Source: Bolinopsis microptera (taxonomy: Eukaryota > Ctenophora > Tentaculata > Lobata > Bolinopsidae). Taken from it: DNA of 64,000 nucleotides. The first letter of the stretch is position 1. Each line of letters opens with the position of its first letter. A program made the translations under genes and the position numbers. The stretch lies in assembly GCF_026151205.1 (NCBI RefSeq), contig NC_087073.1:496001-560000 (forward strand), written 5' to 3'. Positions 57,101-64,000 of the stretch are shown here, one piece after another. Under the pieces are notes generated by a model, which had not been told where the DNA came from, made no database searches, and worked only from the letters and a program-made list of their open reading frames with translations.

Positions 57101-57506
57101 TGGCAAGGTTGTCAAAATTTGATTTATTTCCATCAATATTTTGAAAGAGAATAGATGATTGTTTCTTTACTTGGTTGCAGAGAATATTGGTAAGGTCAGA
57201 TGCAGTGTATGAGTTACAATTATTTAAAGTATTCGAGATTTTGGTTGTGTATTCGTCTAGGTTGTTGTCGTCGTTGTCATTGTCAGTGAGTAGTTTAAAT
57301 GGGTTGTATTTAACCTTGTCTAAATGGATACAACGAGTACAGTAAAACTCATTGGATTGGCTATTTGTATTGGATTTGCGATAGCATTTATGGTGCATTA
57401 TGCAGTCACAGTGGAAACATTCAACTATTGTTTGGCCGATGACTATGTTCTTAGAACAGACAAGACATACCTCCTTAATGAGGGGAGTCATGTGGTTGGT
57501 AGCCAT
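54138..57506 (-). CDS. CR1-like LINE ORF2: PHD finger, AP endonuclease, reverse transcriptase
   Basis: The frame runs 1133 codons from 57539; the first ATG is at 57506. Numbering from 57539: a PHD-type C4HC3 finger (C25, C28, C41, C44, H49, C52, C67, C70); an apurinic-type endonuclease (FQNIDGNKSNFDNL, GLAETNTG, YLAGDFNIDLHD, IDNIITND, THHSPIFN); RT (RISPIYKKDN, NYRPVSTLAVFGKIFEKII, FIDLSKAFDTISHEKLL, YGVPQGSCLGPLLF, LFADDTNIFI). The C-terminus has CARTRPFG and HNLYKY, shared with the LINE at 40665. No internal stop is present, so it may be active. It overlaps ORF1 by 32 nt. The tail beyond 54138 is non-coding. Confidence 0.96.
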   Translation of the reverse strand: MATNHMTPLIKEVCLVCSKNIVIGQTIVECFHCDCIMHHKCYRKSNTNSQSNEFYCTRCIHLDKVKYNPFKLLTDNDNDDNNLDEYTTKISNTLNNCNSYTASDLTNILCNQVKKQSSILFQNIDGNKSNFDNLAIETCRYKTKFSVIGLAETNTGKELSNLFQLDGYNSYYQDTAPNKQKGTGVALYVDDRLNATVIENISQVTEHLEILVLSLSNEDQPVNVGVLYRPPSGCISQALVELSNLLDHMPKFSYLAGDFNIDLHDKDNKNVQKYEEILFSKGFCPLISIATHEKPGCKASCIDNIITNDIENVITSGTLKERITHHSPIFNIFNWNVEVNSGKTSIKQYYDFCQSNVNGFLVDLEDELKTKIIHNFTEFHDTYKNCIEKSFKLETPKTSKRTVKVNPWITPGLICSINNQHKLYENWVEIRNRKCKLGETDNKGGICQCPECSLKRSRYLIYKEYRKVLKKTRQTVKTDYFSGKFAENSGNSKKTWELINSIRGKRRREIKPLFTVDNVKITNRRIIANEFNKYFVSLASDLNTAYNELGQMNINNLPSFYDYLPLSNTSSIYMHDCTTDEVSKIISELKNGKASDIPIHVVKQSSKIVTPLLTVLYNECMKDGIFPDDLKIGRISPIYKKDNQELLENYRPVSTLAVFGKIFEKIIFNRLYSFFHSQNSLYENQYGFRKNHSTSYALNYSVNHIESRLKKKQHVLGIFIDLSKAFDTISHEKLLHKLENYGIRGNANNLIASYLSNRYQYVSVLGEDSEKLPVVYGVPQGSCLGPLLFIIYINDIRNSSIIGTFILFADDTNIFIEETCVRRLYEKGNEVLASVYKYMKLNLLHINIKKCCFIHFRPSRAKEEVENDENILTLNNVVIKKVQEAKFLGVIIDDQLNWKTHTRSLNSKLKCEVGKLCRIRHIVPKQYYKDLYHTLFESHLGFGISVWGGISNNRLEPLFKTQKKCIRILFGDKEAYLEKFRTCARTRPFGEQRLGVDFYKKEHSKPLFKNQKLLTVHNLYKYTCLLELFKINKLEEPFSLYSSFNRSPRREDYFITSQPSSQFIYQSSYMWNSCRQTSSKISFNTPTNGFKNTLKIALQELQFKHDTLDWCELNFATNKLKF

Positions 57507-58209
57507 CCACGTGACCCTGACTAGCAGCAGCAGGAACAACAGGACCAGTTTCTCTTCCAGCAGTCACATCCCTGAAGGATCTACTGTCTACCTTTGTGGA
57601 CCTCCTCTTCCTTTTGTCGATACCACCGTTAATCCTGAGAAGAACAGTGTTACGAATAAATTGACCTAACTTTGCTAGTCCCCTCCAGTTGAGGTGAAGG
57701 AAGTCTGGTTTTTGGTGTTTGTTGAGGTCGCGAGAGAGAGAGCGGTCAAGTAGACCATCTCTATCACAGAACTCATCAAATCCATCCACATAACTGACAC
57801 CAAAATTGGACGGGAGCAGCCTACGTCGAATCAAACTGTTAAAATATATAAGTTTTCTATTTAAGTCAGCACGTTTAGAGGGAATTGCTGGACAGACAAA
57901 AACATGTATACACGGATTGACAGATTGTATCTGTGCAATCTTTGAAGCTAATGCGTTATAAATAATTTCAATGTCATGTTGGTTCTTGACGTCTTCGTTT
58001 TTGAGGTCGTTGACCCCGCACAATATTACACAGTTTCTATACCCCAACGTGACATAAGGATCTATATTATCAATGACCGGAGCGAAGATGCGTTTGCCAG
58101 GTAACCACTTGCCGAATGACTTAGCAGGATCAGTACCAAATTTCAAGCCTCCAGTGTTTGAATCCCCTAGTGTAATATGTAGGCTAGTTGCAGCAGTTTT
58201 AGAGTAGTT
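57475..58209 (-). CDS. CR1-like LINE ORF1 with SGNH/GDSL esterase domain
   Basis: The frame is open from just after a stop at 58210-58212 to the stop at 57475. The first start-like codon (TTG, 58146) lies after the first esterase block, so the real start is upstream. Block I is ITLGDSNTGG (Ser codon at 58159-58161), then CGVNDLKNED (block III Asn-Asp), then PDFLHLNWRG (block V Asp-His). Together they make the full SGNH catalytic set. Esterase domains are known in ORF1 of CR1-type LINEs. The C-terminus is basic (DKRKRRSTK), suggesting RNA binding. No ATG exists in the open frame before block I, so the N-terminus may be truncated, spliced or use a non-AUG start. Confidence 0.88.
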   Translation of the reverse strand, partial: NYSKTAATSLHITLGDSNTGGLKFGTDPAKSFGKWLPGKRIFAPVIDNIDPYVTLGYRNCVILCGVNDLKNEDVKNQHDIEIIYNALASKIAQIQSVNPCIHVFVCPAIPSKRADLNRKLIYFNSLIRRRLLPSNFGVSYVDGFDEFCDRDGLLDRSLSRDLNKHQKPDFLHLNWRGLAKLGQFIRNTVLLRINGGIDKRKRRSTKVDSRSFRDVTAGRETGPVVPAAASQGHVDGYQPHDSPH

Positions 58210-58212
58210 TTA

Positions 58213-58978
58213 GCAGTTGTGTAGATTGTAATTTAGTGATTAATATGACCGTTAGTAATGAGTGTAGATTTAGGTAGTTAAGTGACCACGTGGTATCACG
58301 TGGCGCGTGTCGATAACGCATTTCTGGACACGTTAGGATTAGTTCTGGAAAAGCTTTTTAGGTGACGTGTTTAACTTTCAATAAAAGTGTTAACCGCTGA
58401 TCTGGAACGAACCCGGCGTGGCCCGTATTGCCACAGTTTATAGTTGTTAATTGTTGTTAATTAACCGTATATTTCATCTTCGAACGTTATTAATCGATTC
58501 AACTGTTTCCCTTGTTCAACACTAGCGTAGGAACGAATTGTACCACATTATACCGTTCAAATTAAAGTTGCCTCACCTATTTCCGTGTGGGGTAAATTAG
58601 TAAGCTTTCGATACTCGAAGATCGTGTTTCAGTCTATTCAGAGTAAGTGGAAGTTCTAAGAGTTTAGTGTTTCTACTAGCGTTCGTAACGAGTTTATATT
58701 TCCCATTTGACTCATATTCTCGATATTAACACCTTAGTATCCCTTTCTGTTAATTCCGTGTACGGTACTAGAATATCGTATTTGTTATATTAACGTAGAG
58801 TTCAATACTTAGATATTGTGAGGTATTGCGGTTGTCAGTCGCTAAGAACGACTGAGAGTATAGTGTGTAGTGTGAGAGGATTTGTGAGCAGACACCGTAT
58901 ACCATTGGTACGCCCGGGAGGACTGGTCTAGGTGCCATCTTATTTTACACTATCTGGAGAACCTAGGAAAGTGGTACT
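58213..58978. other. LINE 5' flank and leader of the Gag-protease element
   Basis: This should contain the 5' end of the LINE and the 5' LTR or leader of the next element. A possible primer-binding site, TGGTACGCCCGGGAGG, lies at 58906-58921. No matching 3' LTR can be checked because the window ends first. Confidence 0.35.
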
Positions 58979-60343
58979 ATGTCTGGACTCACAGGAATGG
59001 AGCAGGAGATGAAGGAACTAGTAGAGGAGGAAAAACGGATTGTGGATCAGATTGTGGAGGTGAAATTGGAAATGAGGTCCTGGGACACAAGTGAGAAAGA
59101 GACGGAGATAAAAGAGAGAAAAGTGGAGTTGTTTGATTTGAGCGAGAAGAGAGAGGAGTGTTTGAGCAGAGTGAGAGAGTTGGAGAGAGATATGATCAAG
59201 TGGAGACAGGACGCAGAACTTGAGCGAGAGGGATTGATGAGGGATCAAGAAGTAAAGTTGGAGCACACGAGCAACTTATTTCAAGAAAGAGTGAGAACTA
59301 CTGAGAGTGATGATTTGCAACCCGGAAATACAGAGAGAGATAAGGGAGTATACACGATGAAGTGTAAGGCGCCTAGGTATAGGAAGAATGATGACTTTTG
59401 TACATTCTTACAGAGATTCGAGCAATGGGTCCTGTTATGCGGAGTAAAGGACAATCTAGACTTGAGGCTTGCAAATCAGATAGAAGACGATGCAAAGTTC
59501 AAGAAAGTCAAGAACATTCGGCTGTTGAGTGAGGAGAGAGGTGGCGTGAAAATGCTGATCAGTGCGGTGAAACGAGAGCTATATCCCGCTACTGATGCGA
59601 GAATTATGAGAACAACGTTTCACAAGATGAGACAGGAAGCGTTAGAGAGCGTGGAGCAGTTCGCAGAGAGAATACAGGACACTGCTGAGAAGATTTACCC
59701 GAGAGCTGTGGAGAGAGAGAGTGCAGGTATCACTGTGTTGATACAGGGCGTGAGAGACCCTGCTATTAAAAGACGGCTCCTTCAGATGAACACGGAGACA
59801 GAGGATTTTGATAGTGTGATCCGTTTAGCTGTACAGGAGGAACACATATCCAAGGCAGTAGAGGGAGAGCTTGACAGTGATCCAATAAATACACTGGAAT
59901 TCCGGGCACCTACTTATGGTGTTGGCAGGCAAGGTGAGAAAGAAGAGGATGAGAATGACTGTCAGATGTGTGGGAAGAAGGGTCACAAGGCTGACTCGTG
60001 TTGGAGCAATATTGTGTGCCAGCTGTGTGGAGGTAAAGGGCATGTTGCCAGTGTTTGTAGGAGTAGAGTGGGTCCGGTTGAGCGGAGTAGCAGAGGTGCG
60101 AGTAGAGGTGCGAGTAGAGGGGCGAGTGGAGGTGCGAGTAGAGGAGAGAGTCGCAGGCCATTGATTTGTTATAATTGTCACGGTGAGGGACACATTCAGA
60201 GATTCTGTAACGTCAACAGAGGGCAATCTGGAGAACGAGGAGGGCAGTACAGACCCACAGTGAATGACCAGCATGGAATGCAGAGAGACCATTTAAACGG
60301 GCGTGCGACTGGACAAAATTCATTTCCCATCAGTCGCAATTAA
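58979..60343 (+). CDS. retrotransposon-type Gag with coiled coil and three zinc knuckles
   Basis: 454 codons from an ATG. Residues about 1-95 are highly charged and heptad-like (coiled coil). The middle part is Gag-like (FCTFLQRFEQWVLLCG, RTTFHKMRQEALESVEQFAE, VLIQGVRDPAIKRRLL). Three CCHC knuckles follow: CQMCGKKGHKADSC, CQLCGGKGHVASVC and CYNCHGEGHIQRFC, the last two separated by an Arg/Gly/Ser/Ala repeat (RGASRGASRGAS). The next ORF is in the -1 frame and open from 60268, overlapping by 76 nt, so frameshifting probably joins them. It could equally be a domesticated Gag gene. Confidence 0.9.
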   Translation: MSGLTGMEQEMKELVEEEKRIVDQIVEVKLEMRSWDTSEKETEIKERKVELFDLSEKREECLSRVRELERDMIKWRQDAELEREGLMRDQEVKLEHTSNLFQERVRTTESDDLQPGNTERDKGVYTMKCKAPRYRKNDDFCTFLQRFEQWVLLCGVKDNLDLRLANQIEDDAKFKKVKNIRLLSEERGGVKMLISAVKRELYPATDARIMRTTFHKMRQEALESVEQFAERIQDTAEKIYPRAVERESAGITVLIQGVRDPAIKRRLLQMNTETEDFDSVIRLAVQEEHISKAVEGELDSDPINTLEFRAPTYGVGRQGEKEEDENDCQMCGKKGHKADSCWSNIVCQLCGGKGHVASVCRSRVGPVERSSRGASRGASRGASGGASRGESRRPLICYNCHGEGHIQRFCNVNRGQSGERGGQYRPTVNDQHGMQRDHLNGRATGQNSFPISRN

Positions 60344-62685
60344 AATCATCTGGGAAGCAGAAGGAGGTAAATGCAGTGAACTGGAAACACATCTTGGTGG
60401 CTGGGAGTTGCAGAGGAGTGGCAGCCTACCTTTTTGTTGACAGCGGGTCGGCTGTGAGTATTGTGTCCACGGGTTTTGTGAGAGGACTGAGACTAGAGAG
60501 CGGGATCCGACCGTGTGGCATGACATTGAAGTCATTTTCTCAAGACAAGATACAAATCAGGGGAGAGTTAGAGCTACAGGTGGTAGTTGCTGGCAATAGA
60601 TTTATACACACCTTCGTGGTAACTGATCTGTTAGACACTGAATTCCTGATTGGAGATGATTTTTTGAGGTCAAATAGGGTAACTCTGGACTACAGCAAGT
60701 GCAGACTGGTGCTGACTAATGGAGATAGTGTACCATTCACGGAGAAGCCGGAGAATGTCAAGCAGCAGATAAAGGTTAGATGTAGCAAGGTCACAATTAT
60801 TCCTCCTAACACGGTGCAGTACATCAGGGGAAAACTACAGGCGAAAGGAGTGAATTTTAAAGGTGTGATTAAGCCACAGTACAAGCAAGGTATTGGGGAC
60901 ATGGGCATTTCATTCGCTCATGCAGTTGTACACTCTGATAAAAGATTGGTCCCGATAAAGTGTGTTAACTCTACTGATGAGCCAATAACGATCCGCAAAA
61001 ACAAGATCGTCGCACTATTGAAACCTGTAGGCGGTAAGAAATTTATACACGGCGTGCAGAGGATCAGAGGTCAAGATATCGGTGTTAGAGGGACTGCGAT
61101 TGATAGACAAGCTCAGGAGAACAGGGGTCAGGCAGAAAAGTTCTGTGGTGAAAGATGGACTCAGAATGAGTTGTTGGAGAGTCACGGGCTGAACATGATA
61201 AAGGCGACAAAGTCTAATGCTGAGGAGGACAGACGAAGCAGAGTTCCATTCAGAAGGAGTTTTGCGGAAGCATCGTGCCAGACAGAGGTCATTCTAGATG
61301 AGAGATCGGGAGGAGAGGAGTTTACCAGGTCTGCGGGTGTCAATACCATTCTGAGTCACAACGCTTCAGCCATTAGTGAGTTAGATAGTATTAGTAACGT
61401 AGAATGTGATTATAACGCTTCATCCGTTAGTGAATCCTTCAGTAATGTTACACGTGATCACAACGCTTCAGCCGTTAGTGAATCCTTCAGTAATGTTACA
61501 CGTGATCACAACGCTTCAGCCGTTAGTGAATCCTTCAGTAATGTTACACGTAATCACAACGCTTCAGCCGTTAGTGAATCCTTCAGTAATGTTACACGTG
61601 ATCACAACGCTTCAGCCGTTAGTGAATCCTTCAGTAATGTTACACGTGATCACAACGCTTCAGCCGTTAGTGAATCCTTCAGTAATGTTACACGTGATCA
61701 CAACGCTTCAGCCGTTAGTGAATCCTTCAGTAATGTTATACGTGATCACAACGCTTCAGCCGTTAGTGAATCCTTCAGTAATGTTACACGTGATCACAAC
61801 GCTTCAGCCGTTAGTGAATCCTTCATTAATGTTACACGTGATCACAACGCTTCAGCCGTTAGTGAATCCTTCAGTAATGTTATACGTGATCACAACGCTT
61901 CAGCCGTTAGTGAATCCTTCAGTAATGTTACACGTGATCACAACGCTTCAGCCGTTAGTGAATCCTTCAGTAATGTTACACGTGATCACAACGCTTATTC
62001 CGTTAGTGAATCCTCTGAGAATAGTTTTGGTGTGATTAGTAACGTAGATAACGTCATGTGCGGTATGGGAGAGAACAACAAAGTGTGTAGTAGTGGGAGC
62101 GAGATAGTAATCGGTGATGGAGCACATGGCTGGAAGAATGAGATAATGAGAGACACGGTGAGAAGTGATAGTGGGGATAGTGATAGCAGTAGTGACGAGG
62201 AGTTGTGGATGCCTGAGCAAGTGGAGAGAGGGAGTTTTGTGGTTCGAGAGAGTACCTTGTCTAGTCAGAATATTGATATTCCTGACGTACCTCTATCACC
62301 GGAATATACACTTCCTTTCAGAACGGAAAGTCAGGACATTTCAATCCAACATGACCCTCAGACACCAGATAGGGTTAACACTCCGATTCACATTTCATCA
62401 CCGATCCAGGGGACGGGATCAAGTTTTGGATCTTTCTACACACCCGGGTGGAGCAGAGGGGTTGAGGAACTTACATCCGGGATTATAGAGGATAGTTTAA
62501 GTCCTGTCGAACTGGGGGAGAGCAACAATACACTAGCTTACCCACCCGATGAACAGAGTACGCCTGTAGCCAGTGGAGGACGTTCTCTTAGAAATAGAGC
62601 TCAGTTAAAGAGGCCGGATTACTATAGACCGGTGTCAAGAATTAATGCTGTATTGAAGAGGGTAAAGAAAAAACTTGGGTTTTAG
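60268..62685 (+). CDS. aspartic-protease ORF with 16-residue repeats, lacking RT and integrase
   Basis: The -1 frame relative to Gag; the first start-like codon is at 60376 and residues are counted from there (769). A retropepsin-like domain comes first: LFVDSGSAVSIVS (catalytic DSG) and FLIGDDFL about 65 residues later, then a region matching post-protease Pol sequence (KVTIIPPNTVQYIRGK). Where RT would start there is instead a tandem repeat HNASAVSESFSNVTRD (about 13 copies), then an acidic Ser-rich stretch and a basic C-terminus (GGRSLRNRAQLKRPDYYRP, LKRVKKKLGF) resembling the tail of Gypsy Pol. No stop interrupts it. It suggests an RT-less, non-autonomous element or a co-opted Gag-protease gene. 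Confidence 0.85.
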   Translation, partial: PAWNAERPFKRACDWTKFISHQSQLKSSGKQKEVNAVNWKHILVAGSCRGVAAYLFVDSGSAVSIVSTGFVRGLRLESGIRPCGMTLKSFSQDKIQIRGELELQVVVAGNRFIHTFVVTDLLDTEFLIGDDFLRSNRVTLDYSKCRLVLTNGDSVPFTEKPENVKQQIKVRCSKVTIIPPNTVQYIRGKLQAKGVNFKGVIKPQYKQGIGDMGISFAHAVVHSDKRLVPIKCVNSTDEPITIRKNKIVALLKPVGGKKFIHGVQRIRGQDIGVRGTAIDRQAQENRGQAEKFCGERWTQNELLESHGLNMIKATKSNAEEDRRSRVPFRRSFAEASCQTEVILDERSGGEEFTRSAGVNTILSHNASAISELDSISNVECDYNASSVSESFSNVTRDHNASAVSESFSNVTRDHNASAVSESFSNVTRNHNASAVSESFSNVTRDHNASAVSESFSNVTRDHNASAVSESFSNVTRDHNASAVSESFSNVIRDHNASAVSESFSNVTRDHNASAVSESFINVTRDHNASAVSESFSNVIRDHNASAVSESFSNVTRDHNASAVSESFSNVTRDHNAYSVSESSENSFGVISNVDNVMCGMGENNKVCSSGSEIVIGDGAHGWKNEIMRDTVRSDSGDSDSSSDEELWMPEQVERGSFVVRESTLSSQNIDIPDVPLSPEYTLPFRTESQDISIQHDPQTPDRVNTPIHISSPIQGTGSSFGSFYTPGWSRGVEELTSGIIEDSLSPVELGESNNTLAYPPDEQSTPVASGGRSLRNRAQLKRPDYYRPVSRINAVLKRVKKKLGF
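61357..62007 (+). repeat. 48-bp coding tandem repeat
   Basis: Twelve full 48-bp units (61411-61986), with a diverged 54-bp unit before and a partial one after. Each encodes 16 residues with NAS and NVT sequons. The DNA is almost uniform; single changes give N for D, I for T and I for S. The reading frame is preserved. Confidence 0.97.
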
Positions 62686-63108
62686 AGGATTGCTGGTCAC
62701 GGGATGCCAGTTAACTAACTACCTGTTGCTCGGGCAGATACGACAATTGTTGCCATGTTATGCAGACTACCTGGAACCTGTGGAAGGTGGTCATCGTTGC
62801 ATTTCTTATCTCCCGCCGTGCTTAGGGTATGCCTGGTGTCCTTGATATCAGTTGATATTGTTAGTGATGTCTGGTTTTTATTTTGAAGGGCTTGCTACCC
62901 TGGAGAGTGGAGAGTTTGCTAGAGGTGGAGTTAGTTGTTGAACCGCGGAGAAGAGTAGAGTGTGGGTCACCTTAGTTCCGGTAGAGCATCGCTCCTGATG
63001 CCTAGGTTTGCCTTGAGATGACTGGATTTATCATGTGCCGATAAGGTTTAATCTAGATGATTTGACTTCATATCTATAAGTATGACGGTCTGCAGTGACT
63101 CATGTGAA
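62686..63108. other. 3' region of the Gag-protease element
   Basis: Non-coding after the TAG at 62683. There is no polypurine tract followed by a recognisable LTR start. Confidence 0.4.
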
Positions 63109-63829
63109 GTTCGTAACTAGGTGTACGGAAAATGATTATGTAAGTATGTTCGTAACTAGGAGTACGGATATAATTATGTAAGTATGTTCGTAACTAGGAG
63201 TACGGATATAATTATGTAAGTATGTTCGTAACTAGGAGTACGGAGATAATTGTATACGTTATGTTCGTAACTAGGTGTACGGAGATAATTGTGTAAGTTA
63301 TGTTCGTAACTAGGTGTACGGAGATAATTGTATACGTTATGTTCGTAACTAGGTGTACGGAGATAATTGTATACGTTATGTTCGTAACTAGGTGTACGGA
63401 GATAATTGTATACGTTATGTTCGTAACTAGGTGTACGGAGATAATTGTATACGTTATGTTCGTAACTAGGTGTACGGAGATAATTGTGTAAGTTATGTTC
63501 GTAACTAGGTGTACGGAGATAATTGTGTAAGTTATGTTCGTAACTAGGTGTACGGAGATAATTGTGTAAGTTATGTTCGTAACTAGGTGTACGGAGATAA
63601 TTGTGTAAGTTATGTTCGTAACTAGGTGTACGGAGATAATTGTGTAAGTTATGTTCGTAACTAGGTGTACGGAGATAATTGTGTAAGTTATGTTCGTAAC
63701 TAGGTGTACGGAGATAATTGTGTAAGTTATGTTCGTAACTAGGTGTACGGAGATAATTGTGTAAGTTATGTTCGTAACTAGGTGTACGGAGATAATTGTG
63801 TAAGTGTAGGTTCGTGCCTAGATGTACGG
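63109..63829. repeat. 39-bp array with core GTTCGTAACTAGGTGTACGG
   Basis: About 18 units of 38-39 bp plus one diverged unit. The first three have AGGAGTACGG or GTACGGAA variants and TTATGTAAG; later units alternate between TTGTATACG and TTGTGTAAG. The period happens to equal that of the intron 4 array, but the sequences are unrelated. Frames through it are artefacts. Confidence 0.96.
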
Positions 63830-64000
63830 TACCTGGATTAGGAGTATGGTTGTGGAGGACGTGTTCAACAACGGGTGGTGTGGACAGAGACGGTGGATGG
63901 TAGACGGTGCTACGACGTCGACAGAACAGCAGAAGAAGTAAGGGAAGTAGGATGGACAGTTTAGGAGAAGGACAGTTAGTAGGGTAGCAAGTTTTGTAAA
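63830..64000. other. window end, purine-rich
   Basis: AG-rich sequence (CAGAAGAAGTAAGGGAAGTA). It may lead toward a polypurine tract and 3' LTR outside the window. Confidence 0.3.

Noticed and set aside
61406-62035. 209-codon ORF within the 48-bp repeat
   Set aside because: It is an alternative frame of the coding repeat; the protease ORF frame is supported by domains on both sides.

Overview
The window is nuclear DNA of an invertebrate metazoan; the species cannot be named from it. Evidence: GT-AG introns, several non-LTR and LTR retrotransposon families, hAT-type MITEs and abundant tandem repeats. No rRNA, tRNA, CRISPR array or prokaryotic operon was seen.

Main result: the left half carries the 5' part of one host gene on the minus strand, an FHOD-family formin (actin regulator). 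Six coding exons were found by translating the minus strand and checking splice phase: 33479-33644, 32748-32907, 32275-32342, 29952-30057, 16470-16573 and 14781-14895. Their phases join correctly and the order matches the FHOD N-terminus (GBD, then FH3). One apparent single-base frameshift lies in exon 1. Later exons must lie left of the window, beyond a ~13 kb array.

The introns are packed with tandem repeats. Intron 6 holds a 43-bp satellite (about 970-13880) and the 3' part of an RTE-like LINE (2-937). Intron 4 holds a very uniform 39-bp array (19250-21931; 69 units, one two-state position), a degraded second block (23161-27970), and 9-, 16- and 21-bp arrays. At about seven places in introns 1-4, short arrays (mostly 8-bp GGTTACCT/AGGTAACC or 11-bp GGTGTTACTAA) sit between two direct copies of otherwise unique flanking sequence. 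Parts of both large arrays look like unpolished long-read consensus.

From 34.5 kb rightward the window is mostly transposable elements: a 322-bp hAT-type MITE with perfect 8-bp TSD; a TA-flanked TIR element split by a 5'-truncated Jockey/CR1-like LINE; a second LINE fragment (40665-42170); a young Ty3/Gypsy element (44217-51981) with 473-bp LTRs differing at one base, gag, pol and a third ORF in the env position behind a splice acceptor; a CR1-like LINE on the minus strand (54138-58209) with an SGNH-esterase ORF1 and a PHD-EN-RT ORF2; and at the right edge a Gag (three zinc knuckles) plus aspartic-protease ORF (58979-62685), in which a 16-residue repeat domain stands where RT, RNase H and integrase would be expected, followed by an unrelated 39-bp array.
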